The position numbers were made by a program, and so were the translations under genes. From the NCBI GenBank assembly GCA_029780695.1, contig JAKOYD010000107.1, forward strand, positions 1 through 64,000: a stretch of DNA of 64,000 bases. The letters are read 5' to 3'. Shown in pieces: positions 6,793 through 15,314 of the stretch. How positions within the stretch are numbered: the first letter of the stretch is position 1; the number at the start of each line of letters is the position of its first letter. This DNA is from Pseudomonadota bacterium. Its GTDB lineage: Bacteria > Pseudomonadota > Gammaproteobacteria > Burkholderiales > Burkholderiaceae_C. The notes under the pieces were generated by a model. The model was not told the DNA's origin. It searched no databases and saw only the letters and a list, made by a program, of their open reading frames with translations.

Positions 6793-9738
6793 ATGAAGAC
6801 CCTGGTCATCGCTGAAAAACCGTCGGTTGCGCAAGACATTGTGCGCGCCCTCACGCCCGTTGCCGGCAAGTTCGACAAGCACGACGAGCACTTCGAGAAC
6901 GAACGCTACGTGGTGACGAGCGCCGTCGGCCACCTGGTCGAAATCCAGGCGCCCGAACAGTACGACGTGAAACGCGGCAAGTGGAGCTTTGCCCACTTGC
7001 CGGTGATTCCGCCGCACTTCGACCTGAAGCCGGTGGACAAAACCAAGACGCGCCTGAACGCGGTAGTCAAGCAGGCGCGCCGCAAGGACGTGAACGCGCT
7101 GATCAACGCTTGCGACGCGGGGCGCGAGGGCGAGCTGATCTTTCGCCTGATCGAGCAGTACGCGCTGGACGGCAAGCACGCCAAGAAGCCGGTGCAGCGC
7201 CTGTGGCTGCAAAGCATGACGCCGCAGGCGATCCGCGACGGCTTTGACAACCTGCGCAGCGACGCGCAAATGCAAGGCCTGGCCGACGCCGCGCGCAGTC
7301 GCTCTGAGGCCGACTGGCTGGTCGGCATCAACGGCACGCGGGCGATGACGGCCTTCAACTCGCGCGACGGCGGGTTCTTTCTGACCACCGTCGGCCGTGT
7401 GCAGACGCCCACGCTGGCCGTGGTGGTGGAGCGCGAGGAGCAGATCCGCAAGCACATTGCGCGCGACTACTGGGAGGTGCACGCCACGTTTTTGGCTGAG
7501 GCGGGCGAATACGCCGGCAAATGGTTCGACCCGGCGTGGAAGAAAAACCCCGACGATGCCGACCAGCGCGCCGACCGCGTGTGGAGCGAGCGCGAGGCGC
7601 TGGCGATTGCGGACGCGGCACGCGGCAAGGCGTGCAGCGTCAAGGAAGAAAGCAAGCCGACCACGCAGGCGTCGCCGCTGCTGTTTGATCTGACATCGCT
7701 GCAGCGCGAGGCCAACGGCAAATTCGGCTTCAGCGCCAAGACCACGCTGGCGCTGGCGCAATCGCTGTACGAGCGCCACAAGGCGCTCACCTACCCGCGG
7801 ACCGACGCGCGCTACCTGCCCGAGGACTACGTGCCCGTGGCGCGCAAGACCTTCGAGATGCTGGCTACTAGCCGCCAGCGCCACCTGGCGCCGCACGCCG
7901 CCAAGGCGCTGCAGGAGGGCTACATCAAGCCGACGAAACGCATCTTCGACAACAGCAAGGTGTCGGACCACTTTGCCATCATCCCCACGCTGGAAGCGCC
8001 GGGCGCGCTATCCGAAGCAGAGCAAAAGCTGTACGACCTGGTGGTGCGCCGCTTCATGGCGGTGTTCTACCCCAGCGCCGAATTCATGGTGACCACACGG
8101 GTCACCACGGCCAGCCACGAAGGCAAGGCATACAACTTCCAGAGCAACGGCAAGGTGCTGGTCAAGCCGGGCTGGCTGGCCATCTATGGCAAGGAAGCGG
8201 CGGACGAACAAGGTGACGACAAGGACGGCAAGTCGCTCGTCCCGGTCAAGCCTGGCGAGATGGTGCGCAACGAACACGTCGAACCCAAGGCGCTGCGCAC
8301 CAAGCCGCCCGCGCGCTACTCCGAAGCCACGCTGCTGGGTGCCATGGAAGGCGCCGGCAAGTGGATCGAGGACGACGAACTGCGCGAGGCCATGCAGGAA
8401 AAAGGCCTGGGCACGCCGGCCACGCGCGCAGCCATCATCGAAGGGCTGATCGGTGAGAAATACATGCTGCGCGAAGGGCGCGAGCTGATCCCCACCGCCA
8501 AGGCGTTCCAGCTGATGACACTGCTGCGCGGGCTGGAGATCAAGGAGCTGTCCCGGCCCGAGCTGACCGGCGACTGGGAATACAAGCTGGCGCAGATGGA
8601 AAAAGGCCAGCTGGCGCGCGACACCTTCATGGCGCAGATCGCCGAGATGACGGAGCGCATCGTCAAAAAGGCGAAGGAATACGACCGCGACACCGTGCCG
8701 GGCGATTACGCCACCCTGCAAACGCCCTGCCCCCATTGCGGCGGCGTGGTGAAGGAGAACTATCGCCGCTTCGCCTGCACCGGCGCGGAAGGCGCGGGCG
8801 AAGGCTGCGGCTTCTCGTTCACCAAGACGCCCGCCGGCCGCACTTTTGGCGTCGAGGAGGCCGAGACCTTCCTGCGCGACCGCAAGATCGGCCCGTTGGA
8901 GGGCTTCCGCAGCAAGGCCGGCTGGCCCTTTGTGGCGGAACTCGCTCTGGTCAAGGACGAGGAAAACGGCAACTTCAAGCTGGAGTTCGACTTTGGCGAC
9001 GACGCCAAGGCCGAGCAGACCGGCGAAATCGTTGATTTGTCGGACGAAGCCAACCTGGGCCCCTGCCCCAAGTGCGGCGCGGCGGTGAAGGCCTTCGGCA
9101 AGAGCTACGTGTGCGAGAAATCCGTGCCAACCGCCGCGCAACCCGTGCCCAGCTGCGACTTCAAGAGCGGCCAGGTCATCCTGCAGCAGCCCGTGGAGCC
9201 CGAACAGATGAAAAAGCTGCTGCAGGACGGCAAGACCGACCTGCTCGACAAGTTCGTCAGCATGCGCACGCGCCGCCCGTTCAAGGCGCGGCTGGCCTGG
9301 AGCCCCGACGAAGGCAAGGTGATCTTCGAGTTCGAGCCGCGCGAAGGTGCGCGCAAATACCCGCCGCGCAAGACGGCAGCCGCGCCCGCCCGGACCGCGG
9401 CAAAATCAGGAGCTGCCAGCGCAGGCGGAACAAGCGCCACGGCCAAAAAAGCTGCCAAAAAAGCGCCCGCCAAGAAGACCACCGCCAAAGCCGAGAAGGC
9501 GCCGCGCGCCGGTAACCTGAAGCCCAGCCCCGCGCTGGCCGCCGTCATCGGCGACGGTCCCTTTGGCCGCGGCGAAGTGATGAAGCTGCTGTGGGACTAC
9601 ATCAAGGCCCACAACCTGCAAGACCCAAAAGACAAGCGCACCATCCTCGCCGACGCCAAGCTCAAGCCCGTCTTCGGCGGCGAAGACAGCATGGGCATGT
9701 TCAAGCTGGCGGGGATTGTGGGGGGGCATTTGGGGTGA
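6793..9738 (+). CDS. topB: DNA topoisomerase III with C-terminal SWIB domain
   Basis: 981-residue type IA topoisomerase that decatenates and relaxes negatively supercoiled DNA through a single-strand break. It starts with the Toprim fold (MKTLVIAEKPSVAQDIV; DAGREGELI near residue 110). Catalytic Tyr334 lies in TYPRTDARYLP, followed by the GLGTPATRA segment. Two C-terminal zinc-ribbon-like units (CPHCGG from about 646, CPKCGA from about 757) precede a lysine/alanine-rich linker (about 860-905). Residues about 908-980 (KPSPALAAVIGDGPFGRGEV...LFKPVFG-like end) form a SWIB/MDM2 domain, as in chlamydial TopA. E. coli TopB is about 650 residues and lacks these parts. A degenerate palindromic repeat sits in frame within the linker. 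ATG 6793 is clear. Confidence 0.93.
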   Translation: MKTLVIAEKPSVAQDIVRALTPVAGKFDKHDEHFENERYVVTSAVGHLVEIQAPEQYDVKRGKWSFAHLPVIPPHFDLKPVDKTKTRLNAVVKQARRKDVNALINACDAGREGELIFRLIEQYALDGKHAKKPVQRLWLQSMTPQAIRDGFDNLRSDAQMQGLADAARSRSEADWLVGINGTRAMTAFNSRDGGFFLTTVGRVQTPTLAVVVEREEQIRKHIARDYWEVHATFLAEAGEYAGKWFDPAWKKNPDDADQRADRVWSEREALAIADAARGKACSVKEESKPTTQASPLLFDLTSLQREANGKFGFSAKTTLALAQSLYERHKALTYPRTDARYLPEDYVPVARKTFEMLATSRQRHLAPHAAKALQEGYIKPTKRIFDNSKVSDHFAIIPTLEAPGALSEAEQKLYDLVVRRFMAVFYPSAEFMVTTRVTTASHEGKAYNFQSNGKVLVKPGWLAIYGKEAADEQGDDKDGKSLVPVKPGEMVRNEHVEPKALRTKPPARYSEATLLGAMEGAGKWIEDDELREAMQEKGLGTPATRAAIIEGLIGEKYMLREGRELIPTAKAFQLMTLLRGLEIKELSRPELTGDWEYKLAQMEKGQLARDTFMAQIAEMTERIVKKAKEYDRDTVPGDYATLQTPCPHCGGVVKENYRRFACTGAEGAGEGCGFSFTKTPAGRTFGVEEAETFLRDRKIGPLEGFRSKAGWPFVAELALVKDEENGNFKLEFDFGDDAKAEQTGEIVDLSDEANLGPCPKCGAAVKAFGKSYVCEKSVPTAAQPVPSCDFKSGQVILQQPVEPEQMKKLLQDGKTDLLDKFVSMRTRRPFKARLAWSPDEGKVIFEFEPREGARKYPPRKTAAAPARTAAKSGAASAGGTSATAKKAAKKAPAKKTTAKAEKAPRAGNLKPSPALAAVIGDGPFGRGEVMKLLWDYIKAHNLQDPKDKRTILADAKLKPVFGGEDSMGMFKLAGIVGGHLG
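9400..9447. repeat. Dispersed palindromic element, degenerate in-frame copy B (inside topB)
   Basis: CAAAATCAGGAGCTGCCAGC, then CAAGCGC and an A-rich tail, resembles the family pattern (AAAATCA..AGCTGC..GCGC..CAAGCGC..AAAA). It is translated as part of the low-complexity linker before the SWIB domain. Confidence 0.45.
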
Positions 9739-9790
9739 GCATTGCCACGCCGCTATCATTCCAGTAGACTGGATCTATTGACAGTATTCC

Positions 9791-10384
9791 ATGGGCCTCG
9801 ATCTGCTTCCTGCTTTCATCCGCGGGCACTACGAAGTGCACGAGTGGAAGCACGCCTGCGCGATTCTGCGACATGACTTTCCGCAGGAATGGCAGGATTT
9901 GTGCGATCTGCTGACACATTTTCGCTTGCGTAAAAGCTGGATCACCGTGGGCGGCGGCCGCAAGAGCCAAGTGTCTGAGCACATCGACGGCTTTCTGTAT
10001 GCGCGGGGTTGGCAGGAAAAGCAGTTCCTCACGCAGATCAAGGTGGACGCGGCCACGCGCGACGCGCCGACGCACAAAGTCGATTGCTTCAAGAATCGCG
10101 TCGCTGTGGAGATCGAATGGAACAACAAGGATCCGTTTTTCGATCGTGACCTGAACAACTTTCGCCTGTTGTTCGAACTGCGCGCCATCAGCGTGGGCGT
10201 GATCATCACGCGCACCGACGCCTTGCAGCGCATCTTTGACGGCCTGGGTCGCGGCTCAAGCTATGGCTCGTCCACCACGCACATGGCCAAACTGCTTCCG
10301 CGCATCGAAGGCGGTGGTGGGGGCGGTTGTCCGATCCTCGCCTTTGGAATCCAACCCGAGCTTTACGTGGAGGACACGCCTTGA
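9791..10384 (+). CDS. BglII/BstYI-family type II restriction endonuclease
   Basis: 197-residue protein resembling the BglII/BstYI restriction family (GATC-containing sites such as AGATCT or RGATCY). The likely catalytic core is Asp98-X8-Glu107-X-Glu109 within HKVDCFKNRVAVEIEWNNKD. BglII uses Asp-X8-Glu-X-Gln, so the spacing is kept while the third residue is Glu. Base composition is less GC-biased than its neighbours and codon choice is mixed, as expected for a transferred gene. The methyltransferase begins on its stop codon. TTGACA at 9778-9783 could be a -35 box. The recognition sequence cannot be read from the protein; GATC within the site is a family-based expectation. Confidence 0.8.
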   Translation: MGLDLLPAFIRGHYEVHEWKHACAILRHDFPQEWQDLCDLLTHFRLRKSWITVGGGRKSQVSEHIDGFLYARGWQEKQFLTQIKVDAATRDAPTHKVDCFKNRVAVEIEWNNKDPFFDRDLNNFRLLFELRAISVGVIITRTDALQRIFDGLGRGSSYGSSTTHMAKLLPRIEGGGGGGCPILAFGIQPELYVEDTP

Positions 10385-11061
10385 CTTCAAGTACCGCAGC
10401 TTCGTCGGCGTCGCAGGATCTGCTTTCGCGGGTCGGCAACCAGACCTTCGCCACTTTGCTGGCCGATCCCCCGTGGCAGTTCCAGAATCGCACAGGCAAG
10501 GTGGCGCCCGAGCATCGGCGGCTGTCGCGCTATGGAACGATGACGCTCGACGACATCAAGGCGCTGCCTGTGGTGGAAGTGAGCCAGGAACGGGCGCACC
10601 TCTATTTGTGGGTGCCCAACGCGCTGTTGCCGGAAGGGCTGGCTGTGATGGCGGCCTGGGGCTTTCAGTACAAGTCCAATCTGGTGTGGCACAAGATTCG
10701 CAAGGACGGCGGTCCGGACGGCCGTGGCGTGGGCTTTTACTTTCGCAACACCACCGAGATCGTGCTGTTCGGCACGCGCGGCAAAAATGTGCGCACGCTC
10801 GCCCCTGGCCGCAGGCAGGTCAATATTCTGAAGACCCAAAAGCGGGAGCATTCGCGCAAGCCGGACGAGTTCTACGACATCGTGGAGTCGTGCAGCCCCG
10901 GCCCGTTTCTGGAGTTGTTTGCGCGCGGCTCCCGGCCCGGATGGACGACGTGGGGCAATCAAGCCGATGAATACACACCGGATTGGGCGACGTACAAGAA
11001 CCATTCGGGATCCACACCATCTGCGGCGGTTCGGACGGCGCCACTGCTGGAGTTGTGGTGA
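10381..11061 (+). CDS. MT-A70-family adenine-specific DNA methyltransferase
   Basis: Adenine-N6 methyltransferase of the MT-A70 (beta-class) type, which protects host DNA from the adjacent nuclease. The catalytic motif DPPW lies at residues 29-32 (LLADPPWQF), and the AdoMet-site segment is SPGPFLELFARGSRPGWTTWGNQ near the C-terminus. Between them are LYLWVPNALLPEGLAVMAAW and NTTEIVLFGTRG. The start chosen is TTG 10381: GGAGG lies about 7 nt upstream and the codon overlaps the nuclease stop (TTGA), giving 226 residues. An in-frame ATG at 10327 would add 18 residues and overlap the nuclease by 58 nt. The pair forms a complete restriction-modification unit. Confidence 0.85.
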   Translation: MTSSTAASSASQDLLSRVGNQTFATLLADPPWQFQNRTGKVAPEHRRLSRYGTMTLDDIKALPVVEVSQERAHLYLWVPNALLPEGLAVMAAWGFQYKSNLVWHKIRKDGGPDGRGVGFYFRNTTEIVLFGTRGKNVRTLAPGRRQVNILKTQKREHSRKPDEFYDIVESCSPGPFLELFARGSRPGWTTWGNQADEYTPDWATYKNHSGSTPSAAVRTAPLLELW

Positions 11062-11092
11062 GCTTATGGGCTGACCCGTGTTGACCTTCAAC

Positions 11093-11296
11093 ATGCCAAA
11101 GACACCAGCTCTCCCCACGATCCCCAGTAGTCAACTGGTGCGCTGTTGGACAGCCTCCAGGCGGGCGGCGGAAGATAGGCCTGTTGTCGTGACCGAGCGT
11201 GGCCGACCTGCCTACGTTCTGCTGCCTGTGGCTGCCTATCGACAATTGGCCGACCAAGCCAACTCATCGAATGCGATTGCTCTCGAAGGCCACTGA
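11093..11296 (+). CDS. Phd/YefM-like antitoxin (no toxin partner visible)
   Basis: 67-residue protein with a Phd/YefM-type N-terminal fold: SSQLVRCWTASRRAAEDRPVVVTERGRPAYVLLPVAAYRQLADQA matches the family pattern, in which a short helix is followed by VTxRGxPxxVL and an xxYxxL helix. It starts 32 bp after the methyltransferase, so it may be the third gene of the restriction operon. No toxin gene follows; the next gene is a SlyD-like isomerase. It could be an orphan antitoxin, a transcriptional regulator of the operon or a decayed module. ATG 11093 is preferred; GTG 11078 would add five residues. Confidence 0.65.
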   Translation: MPKTPALPTIPSSQLVRCWTASRRAAEDRPVVVTERGRPAYVLLPVAAYRQLADQANSSNAIALEGH

Positions 11297-11317
11297 TTCT
11301 TCGCCATCGGAAACCCC

Positions 11318-11794
11318 ATGACCACCATCACCAAAGACGCCGCCGTCACCATCGCCTACAAGATGACCGACCCCAAGACCGGCAAGCCGCTGGACAGCGG
11401 CACCACCGCCTATCTACACGGCGGCTACGGCAACCTGTTCGACAAGGCGGAGGCGGCCCTGGAAGGGCAAACCATCGGCCACAGCATCAGCGTCGAACTG
11501 TCGCCGGTCGAGGCGTTCGGCGACCGCGACGAGTCGCTGATGCGCACCATCCCGAAGGCCGAGTTTCCGCCCGGCATCAAGGTCGGCGGCCAGGTGCAGG
11601 GCGCGGGGCCGGCCGGTGACGCGGTGGTCTACAACGTGGTCAAGATCAAGGGCCCCGAAGTGCATCTGGACGGCAACCACGCGCTGGCCGGCCAGGCGAT
11701 CCGCTTTGCCGCCACGGTGAAGGCGATTCGCCCCGCCACGGCGGAAGAAATTGCGCACGGCCACGTGCACGGTGCGCATGGACACCAGCACTGA
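11318..11794 (+). CDS. slyD: SlyD-like FKBP-type peptidyl-prolyl isomerase
   Basis: 158-residue cis-trans prolyl isomerase/chaperone. The order is FKBP strand ([19 protein letters not shown]), an inserted flap-like region ([38 protein letters not shown]) with the conserved EAFGxRD motif, and the return to FKBP ([24 protein letters not shown], matching the NHPLAGxxLxF signature). The tail [11 protein letters not shown] is histidine-rich, like the metal-binding end of SlyD used in nickel delivery. It is cytosolic, with no signal peptide. It lies just after the restriction genes but its composition is host-like. Confidence 0.88.
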   Translation: MTTITKDAAVTIAYKMTDPKTGKPLDSGTTAYLHGGYGNLFDKAEAALEGQTIGHSISVELSPVEAFGDRDESLMRTIPKAEFPPGIKVGGQVQGAGPAGDAVVYNVVKIKGPEVHLDGNHALAGQAIRFAATVKAIRPATAEEIAHGHVHGAHGHQH

Positions 11795-11802
11795 TTTGCT
11801 TC

Positions 11803-11852
11803 TTCTTTGATAGCTGTCAACCGTTGTCCAGAAAGCGCTGCATGCCCAAAAT
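11803..11852. repeat. Dispersed palindromic element, copy C (overlaps a start codon)
   Basis: TTTGATAGCTGTCAACCG, then TTGTCCAGAAAGCGC, then CCCAAAAT: the usual tail, core and A-rich end of this repeat family. The two candidate ATG codons of the next gene (11842, 11851) lie inside or at its edge. Confidence 0.65.
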
Positions 11853-12843
11853 GCCTTTGAACTTGCTCCGCCGACGCGTGCTGCTCGGTCTGGCCGCGGC
11901 CAGCGGCATGGCCGTGGCCACGCTGGCGCACGCCGCGTGGCCGGCGGACAAGCCGATCCGCCTCATCGTGCCGTTTCCGCCCGGGCAGGCGACGGACATC
12001 TTCGCCCGCGCGCTGGTCGAGCCGCTGGGCAAGCGCCTGGGCCAGACCGTCATCGTCGAAAACAAGGCCGGCGCCGGCAGCAACATCGGCAGCGAATTCG
12101 TGGCGCGCTCGGCGCCCGATGGATACACGTTGCTGGTGGCGGGCAGCGCGATGGCGGTGAACCAGACGCTGTACAAGAAGGTCAGCTTCGACCCCACGAA
12201 GGACCTGGTGGGCATCACCGGCATCGCCAAGGTGCCGTTGGTGTTTCTGGCGCATCCGGGCTCGGGCATCAAGACGATCGCGGATCTGCTGGCCGCGGCG
12301 CGCGCCAGGCCGGGCGCCTTGAGTTACGCTAGCGCCGGCATCGGCGGCACGCAGCACCTGTCTGCCGAGATGCTGAAATCGCAGGCCAAGGTCTTCATCA
12401 CCCACATCCCGTACCGCGGCAGCGGCCCGGCGCAGGCGGATTTCCTGGGTGGGCAGGTGCCGTTGATGGTCGATTCGGTCACCGCCGCGCTGCCGCACAT
12501 CCAGGCCGGCAAGGCGGTACCGCTGGCCGTGACCTCGGCCACGCGCTCGTCGCAGTTGCCTCAGGTGCCCACGGTGGCCGAGAGCGACCCGAAAGCCCTG
12601 CGCGGCTTTGAGGCCGTGGGCTGGCTGGGCCTGATGGCGCCCAAGGGCGCGCCGCCCGAGGTAGTGCAGCGCCTGAACACCGAGGTGACGGACCTGCTCA
12701 AGGGCGACGCGCTGGCGCGCTTCATCCGCGACCGCGGCTCCGAGCCCGCGCCCAGCGCGGCGGCCGATTTCGACCGCTTCTTGGGCAGCGAGATCACGAA
12801 GTGGGGCGCGGCGGTGCGCCAGTCGGGCGCCAGCGCCGACTAG
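11842..12843 (+). CDS. Tripartite tricarboxylate transporter substrate-binding (Bug) protein
   Basis: Periplasmic solute-binding protein of the Bug family, about 333 residues. The signal peptide is [25 protein letters not shown], cut before [17 protein letters not shown], the standard Bug mature start. Conserved features are GGxxD-like (here GQATDIFAR), [37 protein letters not shown] and [21 protein letters not shown]. No membrane (TctAB) genes are adjacent, which is common for these receptors in Burkholderiales. The ligand, probably a carboxylate, is unknown. The start region lies in a repeat; ATG 11842 or 11851 are both possible and both leave a functional signal peptide. Confidence 0.88.
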   Translation: MPKMPLNLLRRRVLLGLAAASGMAVATLAHAAWPADKPIRLIVPFPPGQATDIFARALVEPLGKRLGQTVIVENKAGAGSNIGSEFVARSAPDGYTLLVAGSAMAVNQTLYKKVSFDPTKDLVGITGIAKVPLVFLAHPGSGIKTIADLLAAARARPGALSYASAGIGGTQHLSAEMLKSQAKVFITHIPYRGSGPAQADFLGGQVPLMVDSVTAALPHIQAGKAVPLAVTSATRSSQLPQVPTVAESDPKALRGFEAVGWLGLMAPKGAPPEVVQRLNTEVTDLLKGDALARFIRDRGSEPAPSAAADFDRFLGSEITKWGAAVRQSGASAD

Positions 12844-12905
12844 CGGCCGCGCCGCCAGTCACCGTGGTCTGCTCACGCGCGCAGGCGACTGCGTAAACTG
12901 CCGCC

Positions 12906-14183
12906 GTGCCCGCCTTGCCGCCGACTTCTCCCGCTGACACCACCCCGGCGCGCGCGCCGCTGAGCGACCGCGCCGCCTGGGCCATGCTGCTGGCACTGAC
13001 CAGCGGCTTCACGCTCAGCCAGTCGTTTCGCACCGTGGCCGCCATCATGGGGCCGCCGCTGGCGGGCGAGTTGCACCTGTCGCCGCAGCAACTGGGGCTG
13101 TGGGCGGCGGCGTTTCACTTCGCCTTCGGGTTGATGCAGATCGTGATGGGCGTGTCGCTCGACCTGTTTGGCGTGCGCCGCACCATCCTGACGGCGTTTC
13201 CCATCGCGGTGGCGGGCGCGCTGCTGTCGTCGCAGGCCGGCAGCTACGGCACGCTGATGGTGGGGCAGATGCTGATCGGCACCGGCTGCGCGCCGGCGTT
13301 TCTGGTCTGCACGCTGTTCATCAGCCGGCATTTCAGCGCCCAGCGCTTCACGGCGCTGTCGGGCCTGGTGATGAGCGTCAGCAGCATCGGCGTGCTGGCC
13401 ACGGCCACGCCGCTGGCCTGGCTGATCGAGGCCAGTTCATGGCGCTGGGGCTTCGGCGTGCTGGGCGCCGGGTCGATGGTGGCGTGGCTGGCCATCTGGT
13501 GGCTGGTGCACGAACCCGCCACGCCCGCGCCGCACCACCCGCACGGCAACGGCGCGCGTGCCACGCCGTGGACGGCGCTGAAGGGTCTGCTGGCTCTGTT
13601 CAAGCTGCCGCACACGCTGGGGCTGGTGGCCTACGCCGCGGTGGCGTACGCCGGCTTCATCACGCTGCGCGGGCTGTGGCTGGGGCCGCTGCTGGTCGAG
13701 CGCCACGGCTTCACGCTGGTGCAAAGCGGCAACGTGGCGCTGGCCATGACGCTGGCCAGCATGGCCAGCCCGGCGCTGTTCGGCCGGCTGGACCCGGGCG
13801 GCGCGCGGCGCATCGCCTGGCTGCTGGGCTTTGCGGTGCTGGCGGCGGGCATGGTGGGCGTGATGGGCCTGGTGCAGGTGGCGTGGGTGGATGTGGCGCT
13901 GGCCATCGGCTACGGGCTGCTGTCGGGCTACGGCGTGCTGCAGTACGGCTACGTGCGCGAGGCCTACCCCGAAGCCGTGCGCGGGCGCGCGCTGTCGCTG
14001 TTCACCATGGCGATGTTCCTGGGCATCTCGCTGATGCAATGGGTCAGCGGCCTGGCCGCCAGCCTGGCGCCGCGTTGGGGCATGGAGCCGTTCACCGCCG
14101 CGCTGCTGACCATGAGCGCGCTGCTGCTGGCGGGCGCGCTGGCGTTCTGGAAGCTGCCGCGCGCCGTCGTGGCGCACGGCTGA
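12906..14183 (+). CDS. Major facilitator superfamily transporter
   Basis: 425-residue integral membrane protein with about 12 predicted segments and an MFS layout. The loop after helix 2 carries GVSLDLFGVRRT, matching the G-x-x-x-D-R/FGRR signature. The N-half contains LIGTGCAPAFLVCTLFISRHF. A histidine-rich central loop (EPATPAPHHPHGNG) separates the halves, and the second half includes LEYGYVREAYPEAVRGRAL-like sequence. The start is GTG 12906; the preceding ORF-free stretch is short and no strong ribosome site is seen. The substrate cannot be assigned, and there are no informative neighbours. Confidence 0.82.
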   Translation: MPALPPTSPADTTPARAPLSDRAAWAMLLALTSGFTLSQSFRTVAAIMGPPLAGELHLSPQQLGLWAAAFHFAFGLMQIVMGVSLDLFGVRRTILTAFPIAVAGALLSSQAGSYGTLMVGQMLIGTGCAPAFLVCTLFISRHFSAQRFTALSGLVMSVSSIGVLATATPLAWLIEASSWRWGFGVLGAGSMVAWLAIWWLVHEPATPAPHHPHGNGARATPWTALKGLLALFKLPHTLGLVAYAAVAYAGFITLRGLWLGPLLVERHGFTLVQSGNVALAMTLASMASPALFGRLDPGGARRIAWLLGFAVLAAGMVGVMGLVQVAWVDVALAIGYGLLSGYGVLQYGYVREAYPEAVRGRALSLFTMAMFLGISLMQWVSGLAASLAPRWGMEPFTAALLTMSALLLAGALAFWKLPRAVVAHG

Positions 14184-14275
14184 CGCGCGGCCGTGCCTGC
14201 GCCACACCCCCGGTTACACGCCGCGCGGCCGGGCGGGGCATACTGGCCGGATCACTTTGCCAGGAGCTTGGTTCT

Positions 14276-14437
14276 ATGCGCTTTGTCCGCCCGCTCATCG
14301 CCTGCGCCGGCCTGTGGGCTGCCGCGTTGGCACTCACCGGTTGCGGCGCCACGCCGCGCAACCCCGACACCGCGGGTGCGTCCGGCGTCACCGTCTACGG
14401 CACCGTCGACGCGGGCGTGGGGCGCGTGCGCCAGTGA
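14276..14437 (+). CDS. Small lipoprotein with porin-like VTVYGTVDAGVG motif
   Basis: 53-residue predicted lipoprotein. The signal sequence MRFVRPLIACAGLWAAALALTGC ends in the lipobox LTGC (lipid-attached Cys23). The mature part is about 30 residues and ends ASGVTVYGTVDAGVGRVRQ. That VTVYGTVDAGV run closely resembles the first beta-strand of Burkholderiales trimeric porins (SSVTLYGTVDAG), yet the barrel is absent. AGGAG lies 9 nt before ATG 14276. It may be a short conserved family of its own rather than a porin fragment, because signal, lipobox and ribosome site are all intact. Function unknown. Confidence 0.7.
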   Translation: MRFVRPLIACAGLWAAALALTGCGATPRNPDTAGASGVTVYGTVDAGVGRVRQ

Positions 14438-14449
14438 GCCGCGACGCCT

Positions 14450-14508
14450 TTTTGCTATTTGTTTGATAGCTGCTTGCGGTGAAGGGGCAAGCGCTGGCGC
14501 CCGCATTC
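14450..14508. repeat. Dispersed palindromic element, copy D
   Basis: TTTGCTATTTGTTTGATAGC, then GCTTG..CAAGC and GCTGGCGCCCG. It carries the family AGCTGC, CAAGCGCTGGCGC motifs and occupies the gap between the small lipoprotein and the next gene. Confidence 0.7.
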
Positions 14509-14539
14509 ATCACCCACCCCGGCATGGCATCATGCCGCC

Positions 14540-14845
14540 ATGCGCCGACTGACCCGCGCCCCCAACGCCGCCATCGCCCAGCTGTGGGCCGACCTGCTGT
14601 GCCAGGCGGGTTACCCGACGACGGTCGAGCGTCGTTTTCTGTCCAGCGTGGCGGGCGAGTTGCCGCCCGACCAGTGCCTGCCCGAGCTGTGGCTGCGCCA
14701 TGACGAGCACGACGCCGCGGCGCGCCAGTTGCTGGACGAACTGGCCCGTGCGCCGCAGCACCAATGGCAATGCCCGTCCTGCGGCGAACAGATCGAAGGC
14801 GGCTTCGAGCAGTGCTGGGCTTGCGGCGCCTGGATGCCGCGCTGA
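14540..14845 (+). CDS. DUF2007-like protein with C-terminal zinc ribbon
   Basis: 101-residue cytosolic protein. The N-terminal half (RAPNAAIAQLWADLLCQAGYPTTVERRFLSSVAGELPPDQCLPELWLRHDEHDAAARQLLDEL) fits the DUF2007 'putative signal transducing' fold. That family has a ferredoxin-like strand, 'A..L..AGI' pattern and a D..xA..LL helix. The C-terminal part holds CPSCGEQIEGGFEQCWACG, a four-cysteine zinc ribbon. Fusions of these two elements are common in proteobacteria, but no function is established. ATG 14540 is supported by frame; the ribosome site is weak. Monocistronic. Confidence 0.75.
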   Translation: MRRLTRAPNAAIAQLWADLLCQAGYPTTVERRFLSSVAGELPPDQCLPELWLRHDEHDAAARQLLDELARAPQHQWQCPSCGEQIEGGFEQCWACGAWMPR

Positions 14846-15314
14846 CGCGCCGCGCGATATCGCACCGGCGCAGTGCGGTATGGGTTCTGGCCTAGCATCG
14901 CGCGGCTTCAGACCACGCTGAACGCAAGCCCCTCGCGGCACGTCCGGCGCACCATTTCCCCATGTCCCTCCCGATTTCCGCCATCGCCCGAGACCCCCTG
15001 CGCGCGCACTGCGCAGCGGTGCGGCGTGGCCGTCCCGGGCCTTGCGGGCGCGCCGCCATGGCGCGCGACCTCGGCCCGCGTCAGGCCGCACGGGTGCGGG
15101 GCGCCTGCCGGCGCGGAACCGGCGGGCGCAGCACATCGGTCGGCTGACCACCCCAGCGCCGCGCGGCAGAGCGCGGCAGCACAGCTGCCACGCCCCTCGT
15201 GGCAACCCGCCTTCCAGGCAACCCTTCGGCCCGCCGCTTCCGCACGTCGTGTTGTTGCTGCATTCGATGCCGCGCCGCAGGGGCGCGCGGCGGGTTGTGA
15301 AAGGAGAGGCCGCC
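14846..15314. other. Intergenic, no gene recognised
   Basis: 469 bp of GC-rich sequence. The open frames through it have no ribosome sites and read as arginine/alanine/proline-rich translations typical of non-coding GC-rich DNA. A GCCTAGCAT -10-like sequence lies at about 14891-14899. AAAGGAGAGG at the right end is the ribosome site of the next gene. Confidence 0.5.

Noticed and set aside
9791..11296. Prophage or integrated-element boundary around the restriction genes
   Set aside because: No integrase, tRNA, direct repeats or other mobile genes are visible on either side; only the three genes differ in composition.
14846..15314. Open frames upstream of the 15315 gene as an N-terminal extension
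   Set aside because: The extension has arginine/proline-rich non-coding character, while ATG 15315 has an excellent ribosome site.
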